Assembly: GCA_002633005.1 (NCBI GenBank)
Contig: NMRA01000983.1
Span: 1-64,000, forward strand
Direction of reading: 5' to 3'
DNA length: 64,000 nucleotides
Origin: Phoronis australis
Taxonomy: Eukaryota; Phoronida; Phoronidae
Each line of letters begins with the position of its first letter. Position 1 is the first letter of the stretch. Positions 10,665 to 23,819 of the stretch are shown here, piece after piece. A program made the translations under genes and the position numbers. The notes beneath the pieces are model-generated. The model did not search any database. It had not been told where the DNA came from and worked only from the letters and a program-made list of their open reading frames with translations.

Positions 10665-12662
10665 CAACAACAACAATAAACTAGAAAGATTATTGTGACG
10701 GCGTGACAATAATGGACTCTGCGCGTGCGTATTGCTGAATTGTTTTGGGAAGTTACTGACAACAACCCGTTTATTAATATGAAAAGGAATTCTTTAAAAT
10801 TGTAGGAGAAATTACATGTTAATATTTTGATGACCTTTCCGCTAATTGACCTCTTCCGGTGCATTATGAAACCATATGAGAGAATAATTGTGAACTCGAT
10901 TAAAAGTGTGGTTAATGCTAAAAATCACAGATGTTTTACTTTGAGCACTTCGGAATACAAGATGAAGGAATTGGTCAAACTTTCTGAAGAAAATACACCT
11001 AATGACCATGAGTGCACTAAATGACCTGATAATTTAGAATTCAAACTCAATCACATTTACTAAACAGACATGTTATTTTGAAGTCTCTAGCTCAAAATTT
11101 TAGTTTGCACTCAATGACCTTCGACCTATTTTTCTGATTGGTTAGGCCTATTGCATAGTAAAGTAGGACGTTCGATTGGCATAGTGACTTACACCAGTGT
11201 GCTGAACTTGAAAAGAATTCCTTGAAAAACGTAAGATATATCGTTTTGAACGTTAGATGATCTTTGCAATAATAGACCCAATCCAGTGCAACATAAGCGT
11301 CTTTAGGATTATTATTGAAAAGCCCATGAAAAATGTGCTTTATGCTGAGAATCACAGTTGTCTAGCGGTTGACGCATCAGAATACTTGCTGAATGAAAAG
11401 GTTAACTTTTCAGAAGAAAAATGCACCTAATGACCCCAAGTTTGCACAAAATGACCTGAAACTTTGGATTCCGTATTGAATTACCTGTGCCAATCAGACA
11501 TGTCAATTTGAAGTGTCTAGCTCAAAATTTTAGTTTGCACCTAATGACCTTTGACCTATTTCACCTGATTGGATGACCCGATTACTTAGAAAAGTAATAT
11601 TTTAAATTGCCTTATTGACTTACACATGTGCACCGAATTTGAAAAGAATAGCTTTAAAAATGAAGTAGCAGCATTTTGAAAATTATATGACCTTTGCACC
11701 AAATGACCTATTCCGGTGAAATATGGAATATGATTATATAACGAATCAAAATTTATGTTTTGCCAAAAATCACATGCAGAATATAAAGAACATACCTGCG
11801 CCCATTTTGGAGTTATTAAGTGTCAAAGTTGGTCGGAAGAAGAATAAGAAGAATACGAGAAATAAGAATAAAATTGAAGAAAACCCAGAAACAACAGTAC
11901 TCTGCGCTTACACGCGCAGAGTAATATGAATAAGATGAAGCATAAAATTAAAGAAAACCCAGGAACAACAGTACTCTGCGCTTACACGCGCAGAGTTATA
12001 CGAACTAGAAAGATTATTGTCATGGCGTGACAATAATGGAGTCTGCGCGTGCGTATTACTGGAATTGTAAAGGGTATTTGTTGACAGCAACCCGTTTACC
12101 AATATGAAAAGGAATTCTTTAAAATTGTAGGAGAAATTACTGTTAATATTTTAATGACCTTTCCACTAATTGACCTCTTCCGTCCAACATTTTGAACGTT
12201 GGTTGACCTTTGCACTATATGATCCTATACGGTGCATTATAAGCATCTTTAGGAGAATTAGTGCAAAGCCCGTGAAAAGTGTGATTATTGCTGAGAATCA
12301 CAGTTGTCTAACGGTTGACACATCAGAATACTAGGTGAAAGAAAAGGACAAATTTTCAGAACAAAATTTTACCTAACGACCCCATTATTACACTAAATGA
12401 CCTGAAAATTTGTATTTCGAATTGAATTAGACGTACCAATCAGACTTGTGAATTTGAAATGTCTGGCTCAAAAATTTAGTTTGCACCTAATGACCTTGAC
12501 CTGTTTTGTCTGATAGGATGATTCGATTACTTAGAAAAGTATATTTTTAAATTTTCATGTTGACTTATACCTGTGCACCGAATTTAAAAAACATAGCTTT
12601 AAAACTGAAGAAGGAATAGCATTTTGAAAATTATATGACCTTTGCAGCAAACGACCTCTTCC
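10665..12662. repeat. ~425-bp satellite, about four to five units with an interruption
   Basis: Unit starts are recognised near 10790, 11212, 11645, 12108/12185 and 12595 by a GAATTCTTTAAAA-like segment followed by GACCTTTGCACxAAATGACC. Units contain repeated AATGACCT words, AATCACAGxTGT, CAATCAGACATGT and CTCAAAATTTTAGTTTGCAC. Between units 3 and 4 (11830-12060) a different module carries AAGAAGAATAAGAAG, a hairpin of CTCTGCGC arms and a CTAGAAAGATTATTGTC segment. A further copy lies at 31640-32170. The first 90 codons of the open frame overlapping the EGF exon come from this repeat. Confidence 0.85.
11898..11923. repeat. Short hairpin in satellite module
   Basis: TACTCTGCGC and GCGCAGAGTA form a perfect 10-bp stem around a 6-base TTACAC loop. 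A second copy lies at 11972-11996 and a third (7-bp stem) at 32141-32160. Confidence 0.8.
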
Positions 12663-12835
12663 TCGCCTCCGATCTTCACCAATTATCTCCGGATTTAACT
12701 GTTAGGCAAAGAAACCGCAGGATGTCAGCCACCACAAATTGTCATTTTTATCTGAATACGTTACCCAATAAAACATTTAAATGATGATTTTTACCTCCAG
12801 GTGCTAAAACATGAACGGCCTAAACCACTCTTTAC

Positions 12836-12973
12836 GGGGTACAAATGTAACGTAAGAAACTACAGCGTGGGGTAAAATAAAACGTACGAAACTATAGCGT
12901 GGGGTGCAAATGTAACGTAAGAAACTACAGCGTGGGGTAAAATAAAACGTACGAAACTATAGCGTGGGGTGCA
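12836..12973. repeat. Tandem repeat, 65-bp period, two copies
   Basis: Two alternating half-units end in CTACAGCGTGGGGT and CTATAGCGTGGGGT, so the 65-bp unit is itself a dimer of ~33-bp units. Copies are nearly identical, which points to recent amplification. Confidence 0.9.
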
Positions 12974-15900
12974 ACATCCTGTGAAACACTGGAAGATATA
13001 GCATCATCAGCTCGACTGTAAGTATACGGAAACTTCGCTTCTAGTGAAAATGGGGTTCAAGGTTAAGATGCACAGTATTAGGGTTCTGTGGAGGTAGTTT
13101 CACTCGATTAGACCCTTGCTTTGAAGGTACAATTTGAAAGAGTGGTGTCCGGATTGTATTACACTGCCTTAAGGGCTGTTTCGAACTTATGTGTTGACTC
13201 TATAGACTTTAGGTTGAAACACGGTGGCATGTTTTTCTGATGACTGAAAATCATCAATCAACTGAAGTCAAAATTCTATAAAAAACGATTTCTTATTCAT
13301 TCATTTCAGATTAGAAAAATCATCTAGTGCACCTGTCGGATGATACAACTAAACCGAAAGTCAAATATCTAAATATCTAATTTCATTGAAGCACCATACT
13401 TCTCTTACACGATTAGCTTTTTAGTATCGAGAAAATCGTCTGTGAATCAGTCGATTATTTTAAGTACATCAACATGTAAATCGCAAACTAATGAATAACA
13501 TAGCCTTGACATTTGGGCCGTCATTTTGAACTGATGTTGAAACCTTGTTGCAATATTCGTCATACGTGCATGTCTAGCAAAATACCTTATCTTTATTCTC
13601 GGGTAACTTCAAATACGAAATACATAACATGTAGCGAGAAAAAAAGATTTTGCTGAACCACCACCAACTATTTTTGAAATGTGTTTACAACTTATCCAAG
13701 TTTAAAGGCACAGAGCTGTCACTCAAACTCAATCTTCCACCAGGCCTATGCACTTCCTTGCTTAAGCACATGTCACATTCCTTTCATTCATGGAGTCGAC
13801 ACCACATTGATTCAACGAGGTATACATGGCGTAGAAAGATATCGAGGCAAATGAAGACCACACCTTTTTTATCTAAAGGGAGTCGTGTTTCTGCTTTAAT
13901 ACGACCGTAAGGAACGCTAGACGACGACACTAGAGTGTCCGCTAAGGCTTTCTGGGCCTTTACGGCAAATCTCTTGTTATTGTACTCTACAGCTTTTCGT
14001 TATAAGCATTACAATATGCACCGAGTCGGCCCACGGCACATGTTACTTCGTTTCCATGAACATGTAGGTAATCTGACGTTTGATGTGTTGGTGTCTATCC
14101 ATCGGCGTGCTTTAACCGCAGACACTCGATTTCTATTCTCCATTTTGTTTTTGTTTTTTTGATAATCATGCAGTCTCCCTTCGAGATGGAGGTATCTGAA
14201 GGAATGCAGGGTCTTTACTTGAATTTAAAAATCTGATTTAATTTTATCGCGTACATAAGTTTTCCTCGATGTACATGTATTTATGAATAAGATGACATTT
14301 TCAAGTGCTTTTGGACTATCCATACAGCAAAATATGGACAAACTAAAATGAGGTCAGGGTCCCAGCACTGCTCGCTGGTGAAGTTTCTCTTAAATTTTCA
14401 CTTCTTATAAAATTTCGCTAGATTGTTTTAAAACCTCCTCGACACCCAGACCCCAAGAGCCCCAGACCCACGATCCCACGACCTGCGGCAATATAGGTAT
14501 CTTTGCGATTTTTACATGTTTCATACACTTATTTCATCGCTGTCGAATGACTTCGGCATGTGACCTGCCTACACAAATCTGCTCTGGCTCAAGACAGGTG
14601 GTTAAAAATAGAAAGTGACATATGAACATGATTTAAAATGGCGGATTGTGAAAACACTGTAGTTGTCACGAAAATAGCTAGTTTTGGAGCAAATCTGTAC
14701 ACTATATACATGCGCGCACCCAGGGGGTGGATCGGGGGCTCGGACAAGCCCCAATCATTTGGCGGATAGGCAGAAAGATCCAACTAAGAGAAATGTAAAC
14801 CCAAAAACCTAGAAATCGAAACATACCCCGTGAATCTTACTGAAAGATCCATCTGCTCACAAATTCGAGCCCACCCTCATTTTTAGACTTGTTGCACGCA
14901 TGAAATATACAGTTTTGTTCAAACGTGAATAAAAAATCACCAACTACAATCTGACACAAAATCGGGTCATTAAAATACACATTTCCTTGACTACATTAAC
15001 TTACTTACCGGTGCTGGAAAAATTACGTTTGATTTTTAGAACTGTCCTTGCTAAAAAAGTACACAATTCTGGCCTTCTCGCACTGACTTTCCCAAAAATA
15101 GCTTGAATCTGTCATTCACTGAAAAGCAGTAGGTCTTTGATTTGATTTGATTGCTTAGTTTTTTTTCTCCGATTTTGGCTTTCAAACTTGCCGAATCGAT
15201 TCTCTTAATTGCCAAAAACAAAAAGCCAGGCGAGCTCACGGCCAGACTCGTTGGTCCTTGAAGTCATCATCGGTAGTTCTTTGTTCAGACAAACTGTTTC
15301 GAGAGGGTTATGGGTCGTGAGAATCTTGGATAGTGGTTGTCGAAGGTGTCATGGGGGTTTTAGGACAATCCTTCTATTCTCGACTGCACCTTGTTTCCAA
15401 ACCTCCATGTTCGCCAGTCGCCAAGGCTTCACTCTGTTGCATTCATATCATTACATGCTCCCTTGGCTTCCCGGTTCCTACTGCCCCGTGCAAACCCGTG
15501 ACGTAGTTTGTTGATTCGTTATACATGTACCAGCTGTTTGTCGTCTTGTTTTTAGCTCAAAATGAAAAGTTTGACTTTTGATGAATGTTGTTTTCAACGG
15601 TGTCGTCGTTTCTTTTGCATTGTAATGCTGTGGCCAAAAGCTGTCATGTTAAAATCAACGAAACCAGTTGTAAGCTTGCTGGCGCACTCATTAAAGGTCG
15701 TACATTGTAAGTACGATAGCAGTTAAAAGCGGCTGTGGACTCGTCACTGCTAAGACGACGCTGTGTTTTTTAGATGAAAGAGAACATTGCAACCTCTGTT
15801 TATAGTGATTTACTTTCATAAATTACGACCGCCTCTAAGGGCGGATCCAGGATTTTTAGTTAGGGGGGCCAGGGCACGGGAATACATTGTTGAAAAAATA

Positions 15901-17747
15901 CCTACCGCAGGCCAGTAGCGTGACATCATCCAACATATGACCTCCGTAACTATTTGAATCGAGATTTGTCGCTTGAAAGATTACCTGGTGGTGAAACACA
16001 ATAGCTTAGTAGAGCGTGAAAAGCACTTACAAGGGACTTAGATTCATTTACATTACTTAGCTCAGTGTCAATCTGTTCAGGCGACGACTGAGTGTACTAA
16101 AGCCGTCTTCTACTGGGATATTTTTTGCTTCCTGTTTACCTGCCCTGACTCCCTGAGAAGGGCTGATCGGTTAGTAAATGTTATTTCATTCATTACACTT
16201 TCCAATGTTGGGATGCGCTCAATTTTGTTAACAAATAACACTGATTAGGTTAATACAATGAACGACCTGTTTCCTGCAGAAAGCTAACGTCTTTTGGAGA
16301 AACGGGGTGTGACACCTCAAAAAAACAACAAAATTAATTTCTTTCTATATGGATGTCAAGAACTTAACTCAAACGAATATAAGGTTTTATTTGAAATAGT
16401 ATCAGAATTTCTTTATAACATTAAATCTCTTTGTGTGAGTGGATAGAATTTTATATATCTGTATGGAAATGAATTATTTTCATTCGTTGTCATATATCAT
16501 TGTATTCAGTTTTTTTTTATTTATGTATTCGTACATAATCATTGTATATAGACATCTTTGTATTGTTTTACCCAGATCTAATGCCTCTTGGCGCTTTCTG
16601 GGTTATGTATATTCATTGTATTCTCAAGATTTCGTAATAAACATTAAAAAACTCCTCAAAAAATTATCGATTTAATTGAGAGAAGAGAGAAAGAGTCAGA
16701 AGTTAGGCAAAGAGGTCCATTTAAATCAGTATTCCAGAACTGAGAGTTCTAAAAAAATGGTTTATCAGCTGGTGACAAATTGTATTATTATTGTTATTAA
16801 TATTATTAAGTTCTGCTCTCAGTTTTTCTCACAATGAAATGTCATAAAATGTTCTGCCTAAAACTTCATTGTAATGAAAAAGGTAGGTTTTACGCAAGAT
16901 GGCCTGAAAACAAGTTCACGGTAAATATCGCGGCAACGTGTCTCGTGGCACAATCACGGCGTCCACTTCTTACTAAGTAGGTTCCAATCAACTTTTTTCA
17001 GCAATAACATAGGAAACAGAATTATGTATAAGAACGTAGGAATAGATGCAATATTTAATCAAAGAAGTTTTAAATCAATACATGACAGAATTACATTTTT
17101 CGGCGGCGAAGAGTAAGATGATATCGTCATATTTTTGTACTTGGCGAAACTCAATTTAAAACAACTTAAATTATGAATAAGGCTGTGGAAAAGGTTCTCA
17201 ATAACTTTTACAATAAGTGAAACATGTCACATTTACCAAAAAAGTAAAATGATACTATTCAAAGAAAATCATACCCGCCTACTGGCAATTCTTCGTCCAA
17301 TCTGATCCCAATGTTTAAAAAAGATTAAGGATGTCGGGTAAAATACGTTTGCTACCCGAAATACAGTTTCTATGTTAACGGATTCCAAACGAAATGTTTG
17401 GTAATGCGCATAATATTCAAAATGGGTAGCGTAAGGGGAAGTGAACTTAATTTTGTCTTGTATTTAGTAGGTCTAGTTGCTGGCTTTGTGGATTTGAGTA
17501 ATGATAGGTGCATACGTGTAGTTGGATAAAATCCCAGGAGTGCTCCTACAGAAAAGGTTTTCTGAAGATGGGTAGGCATATGAATTTAACTGTCAAGTCA
17601 AAAATTTTTGAAGATGGACAGCTTTAGACATGTATTATTACTGTCCAAATATATACTTGTCGCGTGTGTCATTCCGTTTCTTCAGTACGCTGTTATTTTG
17701 AAAATGCGGATCTGAAGAACAGATGCTGCTTTCAAATGCCAAAATAC
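12974..17747. other. Presumed intron between MAM and EGF exons; no gene recognised
   Basis: No reading frame here looks like protein over a useful length. The missing end of the MAM domain should lie in this interval if the one-gene model holds. I looked on the minus strand for the usual GDIAxDD ending and did not find it. Fragments of dispersed repeats are visible: a CATGCGCGCACCCAGGGGG segment near 14710 shared with the MITE at 20038, and GGGCGGATCCAGGA near 15838. A possible acceptor GTATACTTACAG lies near 13020 on the minus strand. Confidence 0.5.
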
Positions 17748-18007
17748 CTTGTATGGTGTGGTGGTAAGTTGAGATACGTCCACAAATCCCCTCTTCCAAC
17801 TGTCGCCCTGTCTACCACTTACGGAGAATACATTTACCTCTGTATTGACTTGAGATATCGACACAGTGAGAGGGCCCAACCCTTGTAAATTCATAAAATA
17901 ATAGAATTCCAAGGCACATCCTTCGTCTGCAGACAGTTGCGACGTGAGATTTGTGTTCCCGTTGAGAGTTGGTTTGTGTGCCTTTTTCGCCGCATACATT
18001 GCCTTAC
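17748..18007 (-). CDS. Exon for the second part of a MAM domain
   Basis: The minus strand reads a clear MAM-domain segment containing GCALEFYYFMNLQGLGPLTV and FSVSGRQGDSWKRGFVDV, ending TTTPYK. These match the family's Cys-hydrophobic strand, its SG-x-QGxxW signature and its final strand. MAM domains are extracellular adhesion modules of about 160-170 residues with four conserved Cys. The exon is bounded by an acceptor (TTATTTCCAG) at its 5' end and a donor (AAG/GTATTT) at its 3' end. It enters in phase 1 and leaves in phase 0. The start in phase 1 joins in frame to the exon at 24919-25095. The end of the domain with the fourth Cys was not found. Confidence 0.85.
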
Positions 18008-18647
18008 CTGGAAATAACTTTTATGTGTACAAACGCGTCACAAATTTCATGTATGAAAGTCGTCGGTTACCTGAATCAGCTATCCGACTTTCAATCCTAC
18101 GGGGAATTCATGGAGCAGCCAACAGCAAAACAAACTCCATCATCTACCAGGAAGAATTCCTATTACACACCAGCATTATGATATTTTCAAAGTAACTCTC
18201 TTTGTCACCTAATGACAAGTTTACGGTGGTGTAGGACCCTAGAAAATGACCAATTTAGGCTAAATGAGGACCATGATATCTCATCAGTAGATAAACAGAT
18301 CCGCTTGAAATTTTCAGAAATTATACTTCATGCTCCCTTGTTAAAGTGTATCATTTTTGCACGAAGGACTTACAAGATTTTTTACAGTTGCATAAAACGA
18401 AGAAAAAATATAATTTAAAAAACTGTAACATTTTTTGAGATTTTATCTTGAATACTTATTTTAATACTAAGTTTGGTTATATACTTGATCCTGTATTTTT
18501 GCTATGCATGTTGTTGTTTTTTTTTTGATAAATTTTACTAAAAAGCATAATCACGTGATCATATTGATGGAAAATTGGTATATAATGAACAAATAAATTC
18601 TACGGAATATCTGCTTTTACAAAATATATACTTTTGCTGAGTTTAAT

Positions 18648-19300
18648 TCTTAAGAGCACGTCCACGAATGGACCAGGCAAAAAGTGATAAAGGCTATGTC
18701 ACGGATTTCCTCGATTGTTTGCATGATGGTAGGGGTTGATGCCCCAACCTTCATACCAACATTATTTTTTTTGCATGCGCCACCTTGTGGTTGCTATGGG
18801 AACGTGTTGTTTTTCTGCCAATTCCAAGCCTCGTTACAGCTACATTTTGGCACTTTTTGCGAACTTACCTTGAGAACAATAGTGCAAAATGAAACACTTC
18901 AAGTTTATCACTGAATTGGTGTGTCTTTCAACTTGCCAGTCATAGAAAATGTCAAGGTTTCAGTTACATCTTAACCGTTTTTGAAGGCTACCAGTCTAGC
19001 TAGTTCGTGGTGATTCCAAAATGTTGAAAATTGCCCTACTTCCTGCCTTAATATCTCAGCTGAAGCCAAATTTAAAACAACAAAACTACAACCAGTGTTT
19101 AGATTGATCTTAGCTCTACAAAATAAAACCATAAAAAGTCTAGGCAATCACCCTTCTTCATACCGCTTCGGTCTCTAGAAGTAGGGCACCTCACCAAAAT
19201 TATGCAACCGGCCAATGTCTGCATAGTAACAAATGTATGCGAGGATTCAAAATACAGTTTTGAAATCTTAAAATAGGCGATCGAACATATCAAGAGAGCT
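18648..19300 (+). repeat. Left arm of transposon 3
   Basis: This arm is inverted relative to 23820-24382, with several conserved blocks separated by diverged sequence. Confidence 0.65.
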
Positions 19301-20037
19301 TTAATTTTGTTACTTTACAGAAAATAATGAGAAGCACAACAAGGCACGTTGGTTTCCTTTGACCCTGACGATAACGCTGCCAATAACATGTGCATATACT
19401 CACCGTTTCAAAATGCATTATGGTTGAGTAAAAAATCTCTAAAGTAAGTCTTCAGTTATACATAACTGGGAACTCAAATTCTGAAATTTTAATGTGTGGG
19501 TCTGATTGAAATTTAGTTTTCTAATGTTCTCGAAGTCGGTTGATCGTGTCCCGACGCATCTCAATTCAACGAATTTTATAAAAAACAATAATAGGTGTAT
19601 TGGGCCGGAAGGAGACAACTGCATCTCCATACATAGTGTATATCACCAAACCCGAACAAATCAGACAGCAAAGTAGTTAGTCATAAAAAAGAGATGTATT
19701 GAAATGGTATTGGTTAGATGCTGTGAAATGAGGTTAGAAAAACTGATCTGATAAGGATAGGCGACTACCGGTGAAATTTGCGTTGTTGAATAACTTTTCT
19801 TACGCTTCTCATTCGGGAAAGTCTCCGAACAGCACACGCCCAGATGTGCATATGGATGTCTGAATATTCTCGCATTATGGATACCAAGGTTTTTTAGTTT
19901 TCACCGACAACGCATAGAATGATGTATTTGCGGAAGGTTTGCAGACATTTTCATAAAAAACACAGGAAACCGAGTATTTCACACGCAAGATAGCAGAAAA
20001 ATCAGTTCAGATGTTTTTTGCATCTATCACAGTTACA

Positions 20038-20326
20038 ATGGCGGATTCCAGGAGGGGGCCAAGGGGGCCATGCCCCCCTAAAATTCTCCCAGATACCATT
20101 TGTCAGTTCGGGGTGCTAATTTGTGACTAGCATATGCGCGCACCCAGGGGGCTCCGTGGGCGAATGCACAATGCATTGGCCTTGAACAAACCCGGATTTT
20201 TTAGTAATAAGGTCCACAAACCCAAAAATTCGAGACCCCTGCATCCCTACATTTTAGGGTGGGCGCGCGGATGTGGCGAAATTCTGTGCCCTGCTCCCCC
20301 CCAATTCAAAATCCTGGATCCGCCCA
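20038..20326. mobile_element. MITE with TGGCGGATCCAGGA-like ends
   Basis: The left end reads TGGCGGATTCCAGGAGGGGG and the right end is the inverted match TCCTGGATCCGCCCA, 289 bp apart. The interior includes GCATATGCGCGCACCCAGGG, also present near 14710. The end sequence resembles those of non-autonomous hAT-type elements. The flanking 8-mers (AGTTACAA, AGTTTAGT) agree at only four positions, so the target duplication is not convincing. It is nested inside transposon 3. Confidence 0.65.
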
Positions 20327-20904
20327 AGTTTAGTATGGGTATGCAATGGTGTTTGGTGCTTACCATCGGTCAGACTCAAAAAATTCAGAAGTCTCGAGAC
20401 TAATACATGTAGTGTCAGCTACTTCATTGAAAAATCATAAGACAATTCATGTGCAGCAAAACGAAAATAAAACACACAAAGTTAACATTCAGACTGCATA
20501 TAGGTGAACTTGGGTAATCCTGCAAAGAGATTTTGGAACAAAGTTGGGCAATATTTAAAAACTGTTCTGATTTAAATCATTGTTTATTATGTTAGACATA
20601 GAGATGCAGCAGAGCAGATTATACTGTACTTATGTAGCAAAACGATAAGATAGCCAAATATTAAACAAAAACCAAAATAGTTTAGAGAATAGTAATACTA
20701 TATTGAGGCTGATATAGGACACAGGCAAATTACACGACATAAATCAAGTAAATAGAAAAGAACAAATGTGGTCACATTTACAAAATGCGAGCAAATTAGG
20801 TGTACAATGAGACACCTTTAGTCAGCATAGATGACACGTCACGAAATGGAAATAGCATTTTGTCTGACTACTTTTGACATACTGTATTTCAAATGTCTCT
20901 GAGT

Positions 20905-21343
20905 CTTGTATACATGAAATGTGCTACTGCGGCAATTCCATTGACTCAACAATCTTTTGTCACAATTCAAATCGACGGTCTTCCTCAGCGATTCTTTTCA
21001 TTCCAAAGGCATCAAATTGTGCGAGTTTCCCAGAACGATTGAGTGCTGCTAAACGGGAAAATATTTAATCTGCTGAGGTGAGAGACATTCTTCAGAACAT
21101 CAATATGACCAGGAGCAATACATTCATGGGTAACATATAATGCTTTGCTGGCTTTTTGTTTGTAATATCGTTAGGACCTTTCGGCAAATTCATCGATGTC
21201 AGTTAGAAGCTGGGTCCTAACAGGGTTGACTCTTCCATCAGATGCAGCAGTGAGAAACTGATTCGACTTATGGATCTTTGGCAAAGGCGTGGGCAGCCAG
21301 AATGATGGTTGGTCCCCCTCGTTTCCACTTGAAAAATTTGCCT
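20905..21343 (-). pseudogene. Coding remnant in transposon 3, C-terminal side
   Basis: After a good acceptor (GTAATATTTACAG, about 21343) the minus strand reads NEGDQPSFWLPTPLPKIH, SNQFLTAASDGRVNPVRTQL, TDIDEFAERS, one in-frame stop, RYYKQKASKALYVTHECIAP and GHIDVLKNVSHLSRLN. After a frameshift it continues KLAQFDAFGMKRIAEEDRRF. The text is clearly protein-derived and clearly broken. I do not recognise the family. Confidence 0.5.
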
Positions 21344-22528
21344 GTAAATATTACAATTATATGCAACTTAATCCGTAAACACAAGAATTATATTTTCCAT
21401 AAATAGCCTTTCCCCAAAGTATTTATTTTCACCATTCAAAATAGCTTGGAAAAATGGCCACTCACATATGCATGCTACCCTCATTGTGTGCAAGCACTAC
21501 TCAAAACAAAAGGTGTCGTCAATTAATCAAAATGTAAGTTCACTACTAAAACCTGGAAAACCATCAATTTTGATATATAGCATTGCCACGGCTTCGAAAT
21601 GCCATAAAGTTAAGACAAGATCCAACACTCTTCATGCCACGATGCTGATTGAGAAAATTTTATGTTTTAGTACATGATTTTCAGGCTAAAAGGAATACAA
21701 TTGCATCCTCAATATTTTTAGCTAAATGCACCTTTCAAAATTTGCCTCAGTGGTCACTAAAACAACCCGGAGCAACTATAAAAATCCTATTTGGAGTACC
21801 TAAGCTTTCAATACAAGCAGTCTTCCCTCTCAGAGGAATTTTCAAATGTTGACAGTTGTGGTGAAATAACTGGAACAGAACTAAGCAGATTGTGCACTTA
21901 TGAACATAGCTCCTCAAATAAACATACAGTACAGTGTAGTTCAAGGTCTGTGAACGCTATCCATTGACTCACAAGCTCTGGCCCAAACTCGCAAAACATA
22001 ACTTATGCACCCAAAAATCGCAGTGCGTGGAGCCAAATCCACTTAGTCTGAGAGACATGGTTGACAAGACAGTAAATACAGAATATATGCAAAGTGTTTT
22101 GTCTGCAAATACAAGGACAGTGTTACAGTCCATCAGTAATGTTTCCTAGCAGATGAGTTAGTGAGACCGTCACCAGTTTTTGAGTCAATGCGCAGTTTAC
22201 AAGCCCACCGGCCCTGTTTATATTTGAGGCAATTTGCGCCAACCTTGTAGTTACATACTCCTGTAACTATGGACAACTTGTGCAGTCAAACTTCAGAGAC
22301 GCAAAATTCGCTGAATGCACGGCATTTTCATTTGTCTATGAGGTTTATAAGCAACCACAATACAACTGAAATAAAAATCTACTACAACTACTGATTTGCT
22401 ATCATTAAATGTTGATGCACTTAATCCTGGAACCAAGAATCTCAGAAAAAGGTTTTGTGTAACAACACTCCAATTCATTAACTAACTACTTACTAGTATA
22501 CTTTCTGTAGTAAGCTCAACAACAGTGG

Positions 22529-22756
22529 CTAACTTCTTTGGTAAACGCTTACAATTTCTGCGTAGACCTGCAATGGAATTTTATGGAAAGTAGGCATAAC
22601 AGAACTCCCAATAGAATGCTGTATTTTGAATCCCCAAATGTTTTCCCCAGTCTTGTTCATGAGGTTGAATGCTTCAGGTATTAGGGACTTTAACGGTGTT
22701 AAAACTTTAGCCATGTTAATTAAATTAGGCCCCATTGTAATGGGGTTCCACTGCAT
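22529..22756 (-). pseudogene. Possible coding remnant in transposon 3, middle
   Basis: An open minus-strand frame includes NPITMGPNLINMAKVLTPLK and FHKIPLQVYAEIVSVYQRS. It looks protein-like but matches nothing I know. It could be an exon of the same transposon gene or a chance frame. Confidence 0.3.
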
Positions 22757-23225
22757 ATTTGGAAAATTATGTATCTCTGGTTATACAGATAGAGCAATGT
22801 GACCAATCAGAAGTGACTACAGGTGAATTAGATGAGAAATTGGTGTCAGCTAGGAGACAAGGGCTCGATTAAATCTTTTGATAATGGACACCAAATTTCC
22901 ACTTTTTACACATGCGTATTCATAAAATGGAATGTATTTCGACAAACCCTAAATATTGAGATAAAGTGAATATTTTACTAATACAAGTCAGTACTGGAAG
23001 AAGTTACTAAAATTACTCTAGTACTCGAGTGTCGCTTTACTTCATGTAGGGTTGTGCCCTTCATGGCGACTGCAGTCAGAATCTAGTTGAGAAAGCAAAT
23101 ATAATAAAGTCGTTATCAACAAGTATAGAGTATTGATGACCTGCAGCTGCATAACAACTTACCTGACCCAACTGGAATCGATACATTCTGTTCTTCCAGA
23201 AATTCTTTGTTGACTGTATTTCCAC

Positions 23226-23690
23226 TTACATTCCAAACTCAAGCTTGGCCTTGGGCTTAACCTTTCTGATGTTGAAGGTGGGCACATATCTTACTTTTAC
23301 TTGGCCTTCGTCTGATTCCATGCTGAGATCGACGATTTTCACAAACTGGGGGTGGGGGGGCAAACTGTTAAGCCCACTCTGACCCTGGCAAGAATCAACT
23401 GCCACTTTCACTGTTTTAGCACTGTCACTGAACGGGACTGGGTGGATGACTTTAACATATTTCAGTTTCCTTGCTATGGACTTGTTGCAATCAGTTAGTG
23501 CTTCAATTGCTTTCTGCATGGTTTCGATATTCCTTTGAAGCTCCATAAACCAGATTTGAAGGATTATGCCAACGAACACACTATATTAACTACTTCCACC
23601 ACCTCATCAGCCATTTTTTCTTCAGTGATATGAGAGACACCTGAAGGGCTCTTCATCAAAATGGTAATTCGCAGTAAAAAAAACAAAACA
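23226..23690 (-). pseudogene. Coding remnant in transposon 3, N-terminal side
   Basis: A minus-strand frame of about 110 codons includes ELQRNIETMQKAIEALTDC (coiled-coil-like), VIHPVPFSDSAKTVKVAV and QVKVRYVPTFNIRKVKPKAK, and ends in a stop at 23226. Just upstream another frame reads SHITEEKMADEVVEVVN, so a frameshift or a short intron separates them. I do not recognise the family. Its position between the two arms suggests it is the transposon's own protein. Confidence 0.45.
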
Positions 23691-23819
23691 AAAAATACTA
23701 GTTTTATCAAATTTTATTTGCTAAGAAATAAGCCCAATAATTTATCAACCATTTGAGCGCTTTTAAATCTCAAAACTCAACATTTTCGATGACTAGTAGT
23801 TAATGTCACAAGTGCTCAC

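Noticed and set aside
15209-15514. A 101-codon plus frame
   Set aside because: It has no domain, no splice context and ordinary composition; a chance frame is more likely.
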